Shown: in pieces, positions 1 through 9,574 of the stretch
Numbering within the stretch: the first letter of the stretch is position 1
Layout of the letters: the number at the start of each line of letters is the position of its first letter
Origin: Nitrospira sp.
GTDB taxonomy: Bacteria > Nitrospirota > Nitrospiria > Nitrospirales > Nitrospiraceae
Direction of reading: 5' to 3'
DNA: 64,000 nucleotides
NCBI GenBank assembly: GCA_030123625.1
Contig: CP126121.1
Coordinates: 1,838,179 to 1,902,178 of the forward strand
The notes under the pieces: generated by a model
Seen by the model: the letters and a program-made list of their open reading frames with translations, nothing else
Databases searched by the model: none
What the model was told of the DNA's origin: nothing
Made by a program: the position numbers and the translations under genes

Positions 1-28
1 CCAATGGAATCTCCGAGGGACCTCGTTG

Positions 29-2680
29 ATGAATGATTCGACCTTGAGTCCGCTCATGCGGCAGTATCGTGACATCAAACAGGGATACCCTGACGCCATA
101 CTGTTTTTTCGGGTCGGAGATTTTTATGAGATGTTCTACGAGGACGCACAGGACGCTTCTCGACTGTTATCGATCGCCCTTACTTCCCGCGACAAGAGCA
201 GCGCCCATCCTGTTCCGCTGTGCGGGGTTCCCTATCATGCCGCGACAGGCTATATCGCGAAGTTATTGAAGGCCGGCCGCCTCGTCGCCTTGTGTGAGCA
301 AGTTGAGGATCCCAAGTCGACAAAAGGCCTGGTACGGCGAGAAGTCGTCAGGTTGTATACTCCCGGCACACTCGTTGACACGGAATTTCTGGCTCCTTCT
401 GAGCTGAGCTATCTGGTCTCTCTCGCCGTTCGTTCAGGCGCAGTCCCTGGAATACCGATAGGCCTGGCGGTCCTTGAAGTTTCAACGGGGGAATTTTGGG
501 GTATGGAGTTTCACGGTCCTTACGCGCTCACGGACCTATTGGACGAAGTCGCTCGACTGGACCCTCGGGAAGTTCTTTTTCCCGCGGATCTTGTCCGTCC
601 ATCCTGTACGTCGATCCAACAGATGACAGGAGCGCGCTTGTGTGAGCGGCCACCGGCATCATTCAGCCAACAATCGGCTGTTCGCACCTTGACCGAGCAC
701 TTCCGCGTACCAACCTTGGAAGTCCTAGGCTGTGCAGGCTTCCCGGCTGCCTGTTGCGCTGCGGGAGCGGCCTTGTCGTACCTCCGTGAGACCCAACCGG
801 CGATTCCTCTGGACCATGTTCGCCGATTCACAGTCCGGCGCAATGACGAGTACATGCATCTGGATGGAGCGACGATCCGTAATCTGGAACTTCTCAAGCC
901 GCTCGTGTCGAACGAGACGGCATCGGGTTCGGGACCGACAACTCTTCTGAATGTACTGGATCGGACCGCCACGGCTATGGGAACTCGACTCCTTCGCCAG
1001 TGGTTGGTGAGACCCTTACTCAACTGCGACCAGATTCAACTGCGGCTGGATGCCGTGGAAGAACTGAAGAACCACATGCAGGTGCGGGTTGCATTACGTA
1101 CGGCCTTGCGGGAAATCCAGGATATCGCACGACTCGGAAGTCGCATCGTGCTCGGTTTAGCCGGCCCGCGAGAATGTCTTGGCTTAAAACAGTCACTGTC
1201 GATTCTGCCGGAGATTTTCGTTCAACTGGCACCGCTCCAGAGTCAGCTGCTCCGCAATACACGGGCCTCCTGGGATAGCGGTCAAGATCTGTACGATCTG
1301 ATCGAGCGGGCAATCCGGCCTGATGCTCCGCTCTCCATTCGTGATGGGAACATCTTCAAAGAAGGGTATGATCCGGCAATTGATGAATTGCGTAAAACCA
1401 GCCGGGAAGGAAAGAATTGGATCGCCGCAATCGAGACAAAGGAGCGTGAGCGTACGGGCATTGACTCATTGAAGATCCGCTACAATCAAGTTTTTGGATA
1501 CTATATCGAAATTACCAAGGCCAATCTTGCTCGTGTCCCCGCCGACTACATGCGCAAGCAAACTCTGGTCAATGCCGAACGGTTCATGACCGCGGAATTG
1601 AAGGAGCTGGAAGAACGTGTCACCGGAGCCGAAGCCAAATTGCTTGCCTGTGAGCAAGAGATCTTTCTTCAGCTGCGCTCCCGATTGGCCAAGGAAGCGT
1701 ATCGTTTGGAGGCTATGGCGGCCGTCCTTTCGTTGATTGATGTCGTCGCCGCATTGGCCGATACAGCCGCTTTGCACCGGTACACCAAGCCCACGGTCAC
1801 AGAAGGAGGCGCCATTACCATACGGGAGGGTCGCCACCCCGTGGTCGAAGGACTCTGTACCGATTCGGGGTTCGTCCCGAACGACACTGTCCTCGATCTG
1901 GAGACGAACCGGCTGCTGATCATCACCGGGCCGAATATGGCAGGGAAAAGCACGTATCTTCGGCAGGTCGCCCTGATCGTGCTAATGGCTCAAATCGGCA
2001 GCTTCGTTCCCGCCGCAGAAGCCCATATCGGATTGACCGATCGCATCTTCACAAGAGTGGGAGCATCGGATAATCTGGCGGGGGGTCAGAGCACGTTCAT
2101 GGTGGAAATGGTCGAGACGGCCAACATTCTCCAGAACGCGACGCCCCGGAGCCTGATTCTGTTGGACGAAATCGGTCGCGGCACAAGCACCTACGATGGC
2201 CTAAGCATTGCGTGGGCGATTGCGGAGCATATCCATGACCGTGCACGATTAGGCGCCCGCACGTTGTTCGCCACCCATTACCATGAGATGACGCAGCTGG
2301 AGCAACAACGGACGGGAATCAAGAATTATCGCGTGGCCGTTCAGGAATCCGGGGGGGACGTTGTGTTTCTCAGAAAGATCGTGGCGGGCAAAGCCGACCG
2401 GAGTTACGGTATCCACGTCGCGAAGCTTGCGGGGCTTCCTGCTGATGTGATCAGTCGAGCGCAAGCGGTATTATCTCAACTTGAACAACCTGAGACTCGT
2501 TCCAACTTGATTCAGGAACAACTTCCACTGACATCAGAGCCCCTGCCCCATCCACATCCGATCATTGAAGAAGTCAAACAGATCGATTTGTTCTCAATGA
2601 CGCCTCTTGATGCATTAAATCGCCTTGCCGAGCTGCAGCGGATGGTGAAGTCGGATAACGGCGATTTATCCGATCGATAA
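29..2680 (+). CDS. mutS: DNA mismatch repair protein MutS
   Basis: MutS recognises base mismatches and small loops in new DNA and recruits the rest of the repair machinery. The N-terminus carries the mismatch-reading motif GDFYEMF (about residue 35). The ATPase domain has the P-loop GPNMAGKST near residue 634 and DEIGRGTSTYDG near residue 713, and the C-terminus has the helical dimer region. About 883 residues is the usual MutS1 length. The frame also opens at a TTG three bases upstream, but the ATG at 29 is better spaced from the GAGGG at 15-19. It stands alone on the plus strand and is followed by a strong terminator. The identification is firm; only the upstream context is cut off by the window edge. 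Confidence 0.98.
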   Translation: MNDSTLSPLMRQYRDIKQGYPDAILFFRVGDFYEMFYEDAQDASRLLSIALTSRDKSSAHPVPLCGVPYHAATGYIAKLLKAGRLVALCEQVEDPKSTKGLVRREVVRLYTPGTLVDTEFLAPSELSYLVSLAVRSGAVPGIPIGLAVLEVSTGEFWGMEFHGPYALTDLLDEVARLDPREVLFPADLVRPSCTSIQQMTGARLCERPPASFSQQSAVRTLTEHFRVPTLEVLGCAGFPAACCAAGAALSYLRETQPAIPLDHVRRFTVRRNDEYMHLDGATIRNLELLKPLVSNETASGSGPTTLLNVLDRTATAMGTRLLRQWLVRPLLNCDQIQLRLDAVEELKNHMQVRVALRTALREIQDIARLGSRIVLGLAGPRECLGLKQSLSILPEIFVQLAPLQSQLLRNTRASWDSGQDLYDLIERAIRPDAPLSIRDGNIFKEGYDPAIDELRKTSREGKNWIAAIETKERERTGIDSLKIRYNQVFGYYIEITKANLARVPADYMRKQTLVNAERFMTAELKELEERVTGAEAKLLACEQEIFLQLRSRLAKEAYRLEAMAAVLSLIDVVAALADTAALHRYTKPTVTEGGAITIREGRHPVVEGLCTDSGFVPNDTVLDLETNRLLIITGPNMAGKSTYLRQVALIVLMAQIGSFVPAAEAHIGLTDRIFTRVGASDNLAGGQSTFMVEMVETANILQNATPRSLILLDEIGRGTSTYDGLSIAWAIAEHIHDRARLGARTLFATHYHEMTQLEQQRTGIKNYRVAVQESGGDVVFLRKIVAGKADRSYGIHVAKLAGLPADVISRAQAVLSQLEQPETRSNLIQEQLPLTSEPLPHPHPIIEEVKQIDLFSMTPLDALNRLAELQRMVKSDNGDLSDR

Positions 2681-2708
2681 CTCTCGTGGATCAGGGAGGG
2701 AAAATGAG

Positions 2709-2752
2709 CGGGCGGTATTCGCCTCGGGGGGAATACCGCCCGTTTCTATTTT
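2709..2752 (+). terminator. Intrinsic terminator after mutS
   Basis: A 12-bp perfect stem (CGGGCGGTATTC at 2709-2720 with its complement at 2731-2742) is followed by the T-rich run TTTCTATTTT. It lies 29 bp after the mutS stop and should end mutS transcription. It also separates mutS from the minus-strand gene that ends at 2761. Confidence 0.85.
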
Positions 2753-2760
2753 GGATAGTA

Positions 2761-3423
2761 TCAGTGCGCTCGATTATATTGTGCGGACCAAGGAATTAAA
2801 CCACCGAGAGTTTTTCCCCCGGGAAGCATCACATCATATTGCATCCCTACGTTAGTCCCATCGGGAGAAACCGGCGAAGTGTTGAGATCTTGCTTGGCTG
2901 CTGCGCAAGCTTTGTCGAATTCATTTTTTCCAGCACACTCTTTGAGGCGCAGCGAGGAGATGCTCAAGGGTTTACCCATTGCACCAGACACCTCAGGAAC
3001 CTTCTTCACTGATGAAATCACCCGATGGTTCTGCTCAGTCTCCGTGACGACGAATTCGATTAAGTCCGTCGTGCTGCCGGGGGGTACATCCTTCGCTGCT
3101 GCGGGTCCGGCATGGGATCGCCCCATCTTCTTCAGCTCCTGCCAGGCGGACTTATCGGCATAGAACTTCACGTTTTTACCTGGATGAATTTTTTGCCAGT
3201 ACAAACCGCTCTCGGCATTACCGCCGAAGACGGCGATGTTGATCCACACCGCTTCATCGTAGGGATCAAGGACGATGACTCGACCCTGTAAGGTGGTCGG
3301 TTTGCTCATATCGCCCCACTCGAATCGCTCTTGAAATGACTCAATGGCTGAGGCAGTCGAACCCATACCGACTACCAGGGCAACGGTTGCCAGAACGGCC
3401 GCACCTCGCTTCTGCAACATCAT
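2761..3423 (-). CDS. Secreted protein of unknown function, TLQGRV motif
   Basis: I do not recognise a family. The protein is about 220 residues. It begins with a clear Sec signal peptide (basic MLQKRG, hydrophobic core, cleavage after TASA), so the mature part should be periplasmic or outer-membrane associated. The start was chosen at 3423 because AAGGAGGAGG lies a few bases upstream; the frame opens earlier but without such a site. The mature part has TTLQGRV around residue 45, a motif that recurs in the neighbouring gene at 3466-3978, followed in both by an aromatic- and glycine-rich stretch. The two genes are in the same orientation with about 40 bp between them, so they probably form one operon and may act on the same target. 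Confidence 0.7.
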   Translation of the reverse strand: MMLQKRGAAVLATVALVVGMGSTASAIESFQERFEWGDMSKPTTLQGRVIVLDPYDEAVWINIAVFGGNAESGLYWQKIHPGKNVKFYADKSAWQELKKMGRSHAGPAAAKDVPPGSTTDLIEFVVTETEQNHRVISSVKKVPEVSGAMGKPLSISSLRLKECAGKNEFDKACAAAKQDLNTSPVSPDGTNVGMQYDVMLPGGKTLGGLIPWSAQYNRAH

Positions 3424-3465
3424 GATCGCCTCCTCCTTCACTAACATGTTCTGTATTGAGAGTGG

Positions 3466-3978
3466 CTAGTCCTTGATTACCTTGAAGCCGGTAATAGTTC
3501 TGCCGTCCAAGGTGATCTCCATAGCGACCAATTCTTGAGAGGCCTTGATGATTTGGTCCATCAGCGCCTTATCCTTGACCGCGAGACGAACCGTGGTGGC
3601 CGCCTGGTACCAGCCTGAATAGGTAGAATTTTTCTCACTGCCACCGGTAAATCCCCAGGCACAACAACTGAACAACGGATCAGGCGGCTTCACGTCAAAA
3701 GTCGTCGACGATCGGCCCGCAGGGGTGCCGGATCCCGGCTCTCCCGTATTCCAGTATTGAACGCCGAACAAGAGTTCCCCATCCGGATTATCGGCCCACT
3801 GCGACCAGACACGGCCTTGCAGTGTCTTGGCCGCGGCTTCGGATTTCAATGGTTTTCCACCGACCACTGCATCGGCAAGACCCAACGCTTCGAGTCCGGC
3901 AGCTAATGTGAACTCGGCGGTCAGCAAGCCGAATCCCGAAAAGACCGCCGCAGCAGCTAGAACGACAGCTCTTCTCAT
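3466..3978 (-). CDS. Secreted protein of unknown function, TLQGRV motif (first of pair)
   Basis: Unrecognised exported protein of about 170 residues. The start at 3978 is set by AAGGAGGG eight bases upstream. It gives a normal signal peptide (MRRAV, long alanine-rich core); the open frame upstream lacks a ribosome site. After the signal, KTLQGRVWSQW matches the TLQGRV of the downstream gene, followed by FGVQYWN and a CCAW segment with paired cysteines. The C-terminus ends in a beta-type stretch (ITLDGRTITGFKVI). It is the upstream member of a two-gene set. The shared motif could reflect distant paralogy or a common binding surface; the sequence alone does not decide. Confidence 0.7.
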   Translation of the reverse strand: MRRAVVLAAAAVFSGFGLLTAEFTLAAGLEALGLADAVVGGKPLKSEAAAKTLQGRVWSQWADNPDGELLFGVQYWNTGEPGSGTPAGRSSTTFDVKPPDPLFSCCAWGFTGGSEKNSTYSGWYQAATTVRLAVKDKALMDQIIKASQELVAMEITLDGRTITGFKVIKD

Positions 3979-4279
3979 GTGTAATCCCTCCTTCGTCAGA
4001 TTGAGCCACATAGTCCGCTGAGACTTATTCGTCACCAATACCGATACCGAATATCGCTATACGAAAGTCTTTAGAAAATATGTCGTTTTTTTCAACCGAC
4101 TGCCTGTCAAAACCCCCGGAAAACCGTCCGGTTAGTATCGGAACGGTACTGAAACTGCGATGGTCCTGTCAAGGAAATGTTTATGGATTCGAATGTAGAG
4201 AAACCTGTGCCCGAATGTCAATGAATAACAATCCATTGCGAGATTTCAATAAATCGGTCTTCATGTGCATAAAGAGCAG
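3979..4279. other. Intergenic stretch without a supported gene
   Basis: About 300 bp between the secreted-protein pair and the M16 peptidase gene. It is more AT-rich than its surroundings. A plus-strand frame at 4080-4283 shows no ribosome site and no family features. The promoter for the minus-strand pair is expected near 3990-4080, but I could not fix its boxes with confidence. Confidence 0.4.
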
Positions 4280-5545
4280 TTAAGAAAATTTTGCCTCCAA
4301 ATTCTCCACTTGACGTGAAGACAGAGGACCCAAGCCGGTCAGCGCGATTCGGTCTCCGACTAACAAATGTTGCGCGATCTGAAATACTTGCTGCTCGGTT
4401 ATGCCATCGATCTCTTCAATCAAATCCTCAAGGCTCGTATGTGTCCCGGCAATCAGTTCGTCCTTGGCAAGTTTGTTCATCCGACTATGTGAACTCTCCA
4501 AACTCAACATGAGACTACCCTTCATTTGGTCCTGTGTGCGTTTCAGTTCGTGGCCATCAATACCATGCCTGGTTAGTTTTCGAATCTCACGGTAGACCAA
4601 ATCTAGAACCCGCTCAACCTCTCGTGCTCGTATCCCGACGTATACCGTAATGGTGCCGCCGTCCGAATAGCCGGACAAAAACGAGTAGATTGAATAGGAC
4701 AAACCTCGCTTTTCTCGGACCTCTTGGAATAGTCGCGAGCTGACACTGCCGCCTAACACACTGTTCAACGCATAGACCGCATAGCGGTCCTTATGCCCGG
4801 CTGCAACCCCCTCGAACCCGACACAGAGATGGACCTGTTCCAACGGCTTCTGTTTTATCATCGTGCCGCCCTGCAATTCGGGAGGCCAACGTTCGCGAGA
4901 AATGCTGCGTGAGGACGTGCGATACCCGCCAAAGATGCGCGCCATTGTTTTTTCAAGCCGACGGTGATCGAAATTCCCTGCAATCGCCACCACGATCTCT
5001 TCCGGACGGTAATGGGTGTCGATATACTCAAGAAGATTCCGTCGGCCGATCCTGACGATGGTTGATTCTCGCCCCAAGATCGGCCGACTCAAGGGATGCC
5101 GCCCCATGACCAATTTGGTATGAAGATCCTGGACCAGATCTTCAGGATCATCCTGGACCATACGGATTTCCTCGAGCACCACCTGCTTCTCTTTCTCAAT
5201 TTCTTTTTGGCCAAAACGCGAACGAAGAAACAAATCTGAAAGCAAATTCAACGCCTGAGGCAAGTGCTGATCCAAAACCTTGACATAGAACGTCGTCGTT
5301 TCGCGTGTCGTGAAGGCGTTCATTTCGCCCCCCAACGCGTCGATTTCACGGGAGATATCCGTCGCCGAACGAGTACTCGTCCCTTTGAAGAACATATGTT
5401 CAATGAAGTGCGAATATCCCGCCTCTGCGGGACTTTCATCACGAGAACCCGCGTTGACCCAGATACCAACCGTCACGGATTTAAGGGTCGGAATCTGTTC
5501 CGTGACCAGTCGAATTCCGTTATCGAGAATGAGCTTGCGGTACAA
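4280..5545 (-). CDS. M16 family zinc peptidase (insulinase/processing-peptidase type)
   Basis: A zinc metallopeptidase of the single-module M16B type, 421 residues. The inverted zinc motif HFIEH sits near residue 46, and the downstream glutamate is in QVVLEEIRM, as in the mitochondrial processing peptidase and bacterial PqqL/YmxG group. The C-terminal half carries the inactive M16 repeat with the REKRGLSYS signature. Translation probably starts at the TTG at 5545, only 3 bp after the pnp stop, with GGGCGGG as a weak ribosome site, so it appears translationally coupled to pnp. The pnp-M16 gene order is also common in Firmicutes. It has no signal peptide, so it should be cytoplasmic; its substrate is unknown. 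Confidence 0.92.
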   Translation of the reverse strand: MYRKLILDNGIRLVTEQIPTLKSVTVGIWVNAGSRDESPAEAGYSHFIEHMFFKGTSTRSATDISREIDALGGEMNAFTTRETTTFYVKVLDQHLPQALNLLSDLFLRSRFGQKEIEKEKQVVLEEIRMVQDDPEDLVQDLHTKLVMGRHPLSRPILGRESTIVRIGRRNLLEYIDTHYRPEEIVVAIAGNFDHRRLEKTMARIFGGYRTSSRSISRERWPPELQGGTMIKQKPLEQVHLCVGFEGVAAGHKDRYAVYALNSVLGGSVSSRLFQEVREKRGLSYSIYSFLSGYSDGGTITVYVGIRAREVERVLDLVYREIRKLTRHGIDGHELKRTQDQMKGSLMLSLESSHSRMNKLAKDELIAGTHTSLEDLIEEIDGITEQQVFQIAQHLLVGDRIALTGLGPLSSRQVENLEAKFS

Positions 5546-5548
5546 GTG

Positions 5549-7666
5549 TTACCCGCCCGCTGAATCGCTTGCGCCGTTTCTTGCCGGCGCCGGGATGGTC
5601 TCTTTTCGACTGAGCCTGATCTTGCCTTGTTTGTCGATCTCCAACACTTTCACAAGGATTTGATCGCCTTCAGCCACCTCGTCGGACACGGCTTTCACGC
5701 GGTGATGCGCCAACTGTGAGATATGAACTAATCCATCCGTACCCGGCAATACTTCCACAAATGCGCCGAAGTCCATAATTTTCCTCACCGTCCCCATGTA
5801 GACTTTTCCGACTTCGACTTCCTCAGTCAAGCGGTTGATGATCTCCTTGGCTTTTTGTAACGACTCACCATCCGCAGAAGCGATGGTCACAAGACCGGTA
5901 TCTTCAACACTGATCTTCACTCCGCAGTCGGACTGAATCCCACGGATCGTCTTACCGCCCTGGCCGATAATATCTCGAATCTTATCTTGTTTGACTTTCA
6001 TCGTGTAGATGCGAGGCGCAAAGGGCGACAAGTCGGTTCGGGGTGCCGTAAGTCCCTTGGACATGCGGTCGAGAATGTGAAGGCGTCCCATCCGGGCCTG
6101 CTCCAAGGCTTGCTGCATCAACGCCGTGGTGATGCCGCCGATCTTGATGTCCATTTGAAGCGCCGTAATGCCGTTCTTGGTCCCACATACTTTGAAGTCC
6201 ATATCGCCCAGATGATCTTCAAGGCCAAGGATGTCCGACAAAATAATGACGTCGGACCCTTCTTTGATCAACCCCATTGCGATGCCGGCGACCGGCTCTT
6301 TGATAGGGACTCCGGCGTCCATCATGGCCAGCGTTCCACCGCATACGGTCGCCATCGAGGAAGACCCGTTTGATTCCAGAATTTCAGACACAATCCGCAA
6401 GGTGTATGGGAAGACATCCTTAGTCGGAATGACGGGCTTCAATGCCCGTTCAGCCAAGGCTCCGTGCCCAACCTCTCGCCTTCCCGGTGAGCGAAGAGGC
6501 CGCGCCTCACCGACGCTGAAGGGCGGGAAGTTGTAATGCAGCATAAATGTCCGGGTGTACTCGCCTTCCAACGCGTCAATGCGCTGCTCATCGTCGGTCG
6601 TCCCCAGCGTCACCACCGCCAAACTCTGTGTTTCGCCTCGAGTAAAGATCGCGGAACCATGTGCGCGCGGCAAGGCGCCGACCTCGCAGGTGATCGGCCG
6701 AATATCGGCCGGACCGCGTCCGTCGGCGCGGGATCGGTTCTCTAAAATCATCTTCCGGACTTCCGTGTATTCCAATTGATGGAACACGATCTTAATGTGC
6801 CGTTCGCGTGAGGGATCATCGGGCTTCTTCAGTCGTTCAATCGCATCGGCCAGAATGTGATCCAACCGCTCCTGCCGGGCGGTCTTGTTGGCAATCATGA
6901 TGGCGTCACGAATCCCTTGTGCAACCAATGACTTGATCTCGGCTTGCAACGCGGAATCGATCGATTCCGCAAGGACCTCTCGCTTCACCCGACCCACCTT
7001 CTTGGCCAACTCATCGATCTTCTGAACGATTTTTTTAATCTCAGCGTGAGCCAATTCCAGCGCTTCGAGCATCGTCTGCTCCGATAATTCATCGGCGCCC
7101 GCCTCCACCATCATCACCGCGTCCGCGGTACCTGCAACCACCAGATGCAGTTCACTCTGTTCCATCGCTTCGAGGTCAGGATTGACGATGAGTTGGCCGT
7201 TGACCCGACCGATCTTCACCCCGGCAACGGGACCATTGAAGGGAATGTTCGACACGGCGAGAGCGGCCGATGCCGCAGTGATTCCAATGACGTCGGAAGA
7301 ACCGGTCTTGTCTGCCGAGAGGACTGAGGCAATGACCTGCGTTTCGTAATAGTAGCCGTCGGGAAACAGCGGACGGATCGGACGATCAATCAGGCGGCTG
7401 GTTAGGACTTCCTTTTCAGCTGGTCGACCTTCTCGCTTGAAGTACCCGCCGGGGATTTTCCCCGCCGCGTAGGCCTTTTCCTGGTAATCGACGGTCAACG
7501 GAAGAAAGTCGGTACCAGGCTTGGCCGTTTGCGCAGCCACGGCCGTCGCCAAGACGACTGTGTCGCCATATGAGGCCCAGATTGATCCGTCAGCTTGCTT
7601 TGCAACGCGACCGGTTTCCAGGCGGAGGGTCCGACCTGCAATGTCGACTTCTACAGTGTGTACCAT
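5549..7666 (-). CDS. pnp: Polyribonucleotide nucleotidyltransferase (PNPase)
   Basis: PNPase degrades RNA from the 3' end with phosphate and can add tails in reverse; it is a core part of the RNA degradosome. The 705 residues show the full arrangement: two RNase PH-like domains, then a KH domain (IRDIIGQGGKTIRGI near residue 560), then an S1 domain (YMGTVRKIMDFGAFVEV near 625). The start at 7666 is preceded by AGAGGAGA. It lies downstream of rpsO, as in many bacteria, with the intervening DNA taken up by a long palindrome that could affect its expression. The M16 peptidase follows almost without a gap. Confidence 0.98.
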   Translation of the reverse strand: MVHTVEVDIAGRTLRLETGRVAKQADGSIWASYGDTVVLATAVAAQTAKPGTDFLPLTVDYQEKAYAAGKIPGGYFKREGRPAEKEVLTSRLIDRPIRPLFPDGYYYETQVIASVLSADKTGSSDVIGITAASAALAVSNIPFNGPVAGVKIGRVNGQLIVNPDLEAMEQSELHLVVAGTADAVMMVEAGADELSEQTMLEALELAHAEIKKIVQKIDELAKKVGRVKREVLAESIDSALQAEIKSLVAQGIRDAIMIANKTARQERLDHILADAIERLKKPDDPSRERHIKIVFHQLEYTEVRKMILENRSRADGRGPADIRPITCEVGALPRAHGSAIFTRGETQSLAVVTLGTTDDEQRIDALEGEYTRTFMLHYNFPPFSVGEARPLRSPGRREVGHGALAERALKPVIPTKDVFPYTLRIVSEILESNGSSSMATVCGGTLAMMDAGVPIKEPVAGIAMGLIKEGSDVIILSDILGLEDHLGDMDFKVCGTKNGITALQMDIKIGGITTALMQQALEQARMGRLHILDRMSKGLTAPRTDLSPFAPRIYTMKVKQDKIRDIIGQGGKTIRGIQSDCGVKISVEDTGLVTIASADGESLQKAKEIINRLTEEVEVGKVYMGTVRKIMDFGAFVEVLPGTDGLVHISQLAHHRVKAVSDEVAEGDQILVKVLEIDKQGKIRLSRKETIPAPARNGASDSAGG

Positions 7667-7688
7667 CTATGGTCTCCTCTGGTTAGAT

Positions 7689-7836
7689 CCACAGATGCCC
7701 ACTGAGATGCGCTCTGTACGGAATGCTCAATGTGTAAATGGTGAATGTTAAATGTAGGAGGGAATCTCCACTCAACATTCAGCATTCATCATTGAACATT
7801 ACATGCTCGGAGCGCATGTCGGTGTTCATCTGTGGG
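7689..7836. repeat. 148-bp imperfect palindrome between rpsO and pnp
   Basis: The left arm begins CCACAGATG at 7690 and the right arm ends CATCTGTGG at 7835. Pairing runs inward through ATGCGCTC/GAGCGCAT, TCAATG and GAATGTT blocks to a centre near 7763 (GGAG...CTCC). Transcribed from rpsO toward pnp it would form one long hairpin. It may be a mobile palindrome (MITE-like), an RNA-processing stem, or both. Confidence 0.8.
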
Positions 7837-7888
7837 ACATTCGAACGATGCTTATGGCGTCGATACACGCCGTTGTCAGCATGACCCA

Positions 7889-8158
7889 TTACTTGCGGAT
7901 GCCGAGTCGATCGATCACGGCTCGGTAACGCGCATCATCCACGCCGCGGAGATAATCCAGCAAACGTCGCCGGCGCCCTACTAATTGCAACAACCCCCGC
8001 CGCGAGTGGTGATCCTTTTTATGGCTCTTGAAATGCTCGGTAAGATACGTGATCCGGTTGGTCAACACGGCAATCTGAACTTCCGGCGATCCGGAATCCT
8101 TGTCATGCTGCCGATATTGCTTAATGAGTTCACTTTTTGCTTCTTTCAGTAATCCCAT
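7889..8158 (-). CDS. rpsO: 30S ribosomal protein S15
   Basis: S15 binds the central domain of 16S rRNA early in small-subunit assembly and helps form a bridge to the large subunit. At 89 residues it is standard length. It shows the family block [17 protein letters not shown] and the basic [12 protein letters not shown] segment that contacts RNA. It lies 16 bp after the truB stop, in the usual truB-rpsO-pnp order. In other bacteria S15 can repress its own mRNA through the leader; I see no clear such leader in the short gap here. Confidence 0.98.
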   Translation of the reverse strand: MGLLKEAKSELIKQYRQHDKDSGSPEVQIAVLTNRITYLTEHFKSHKKDHHSRRGLLQLVGRRRRLLDYLRGVDDARYRAVIDRLGIRK

Positions 8159-8174
8159 ACCTACTCCTTCCGCA

Positions 8175-9116
8175 TTAATGACTCAAGAGACTTAATACCT
8201 TACGAATTCTAATCGATCCCACGCGGCCGGTATCGCGGGTTCCGATAGCCAACAATTGGCCTGCTTCATTCTTCAGACGTACGGAAACAGCGGCGGGGGA
8301 AGCGGACAGTTGTCCGGCTCCCATCGGGAAAATGGGCGAACCATGCAAGACACGCTGCGCCTGCTCCGCGTTCACAACCACCGCCGGGAGTTGAAAGAGG
8401 AGTTGGTCCAGCGAAATGAATTGTCCACCGAGCGTTCCCGCCGTACGATGGCCGGCAACTTGATCGATCGTCATGGCCTGTTCAATCGACAATGGGCCGA
8501 CACGCCGACGTTCGAGAGTAAGAAGATGTCCGCCTACGCCTAAAGCCTGTCCGATGTCGGCGCACAGCGTGCGTACATACGTGCCTTTCGAGCACACAAT
8601 GCGCAGGACCACGTCACGACCGTGAACGGCCACGATTTCCAGCTGATGAATCGCGATCGACCGCTCTTCCCGCTCGACCGTTTTGCCAGCTCTGGCCGCT
8701 TTGTAAAGCGGTTGCCCACCCACTTTCACGGCTGAATACATCGGCGGCAATTGCCGCTGGACTCCTCGGAATCGACTGATCACCGCCTGAAGTATGTCTT
8801 CGGTCACCTCACAGGGATCGACCTTAGTCAAAACCTGACCGCTTGCATCCTGGGTGTCGGTTGTTTCTCCCAGGCGTAACACGGCACGGTACTCCTTATC
8901 CCAATTGACCAGGTATTCGGCGACTCTCGTGGCCCGCCCGACCAGGATGGGCAAGACACCCGTGGCGCTCGGGTCCAGCGTACCGGCATGACCGACTTTG
9001 CCGCCGCGCAATAAGCTCCGGACCTTGGCTACGACATCGTGAGATGTCCAGCCGGCCTCCTTATTGACAATGAGGACTCCTTCCAGAGCCTCGGCTAGGA
9101 TGCCTGTCCGGTCCAT
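8175..9116 (-). CDS. truB: tRNA pseudouridine(55) synthase TruB
   Basis: TruB converts U55 of the tRNA T-loop to pseudouridine and also acts as a tRNA chaperone. The catalytic aspartate lies in the motif [15 protein letters not shown], preceded by the [10 protein letters not shown] block; a C-terminal PUA-like region follows. I place the start at the ATG at 9116, just 4 bp beyond the rbfA stop. The frame stays open back to 9239 but those residues overlap rbfA and have no family similarity. That gives about 313 residues, normal for TruB. It is part of the nusA-infB operon. Confidence 0.95.
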   Translation of the reverse strand: MDRTGILAEALEGVLIVNKEAGWTSHDVVAKVRSLLRGGKVGHAGTLDPSATGVLPILVGRATRVAEYLVNWDKEYRAVLRLGETTDTQDASGQVLTKVDPCEVTEDILQAVISRFRGVQRQLPPMYSAVKVGGQPLYKAARAGKTVEREERSIAIHQLEIVAVHGRDVVLRIVCSKGTYVRTLCADIGQALGVGGHLLTLERRRVGPLSIEQAMTIDQVAGHRTAGTLGGQFISLDQLLFQLPAVVVNAEQAQRVLHGSPIFPMGAGQLSASPAAVSVRLKNEAGQLLAIGTRDTGRVGSIRIRKVLSLLSH

Positions 9117-9120
9117 TCCT

Positions 9121-9531
9121 TTAAGAGTCCGCGACCCTCTGCCCGCTGTTGGGAGAGTCTCCTGTGTCATGTTGTTCAGACTCCCTGTGCAATCCTTCCA
9201 AGAGCCGCATGATACGGTCACCGCGAGGTCCGCTGACATCCTTCTTGAAGATCACATCCGGAAGGTACCTGAGCGAGAGCCTCCGCCCTAATTCCGACCG
9301 CACAAACCCACTGGCCTTTGAGAGACCGGCAAAGATATTCCGCTCAGCCTCCCCCGTTTCCATGGTGGTGACAAAAATATGGGCGATGCGCAAATCCCCT
9401 GTCAGTTCGACATCCGTGACCGTCACGTCACGGACCCTGGGGTCCTTGATTTTTCTCATGAGAATATCTGCCACTTCCATCCGGATCTGATCAGCCACCC
9501 GGTCTGCCCTTTTATAGGTCGTCTTCGACAT
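9121..9531 (-). CDS. rbfA: 30S ribosome-binding factor RbfA
   Basis: RbfA binds the free 30S subunit near the 5' end of 16S rRNA and supports its late maturation, notably in the cold. The 136 residues show the KH-type fold signatures: VADQIRMEVADIL at the start, the IKDPRV loop, and LRIAHIFVTT. The last 20 residues are a polar tail. It follows the ylxP-like gene and nearly touches truB, in the conserved infB-rbfA-truB order. Confidence 0.96.
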   Translation of the reverse strand: MSKTTYKRADRVADQIRMEVADILMRKIKDPRVRDVTVTDVELTGDLRIAHIFVTTMETGEAERNIFAGLSKASGFVRSELGRRLSLRYLPDVIFKKDVSGPRGDRIMRLLEGLHRESEQHDTGDSPNSGQRVADS

Positions 9532-9574
9532 CTTGCTACCTTGCCATGATCAATCGCCGGCATTGCAAGGGAAC

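Noticed and set aside
4080..4283. Plus-strand ORF of 67 codons
   Set aside because: No ribosome site, no recognised features, overlaps the end of the M16 gene.
9117..9239. TruB extension overlapping rbfA
   Set aside because: It overlaps the rbfA end in another frame and has no family similarity; the ATG at 9116 fits the operon spacing.
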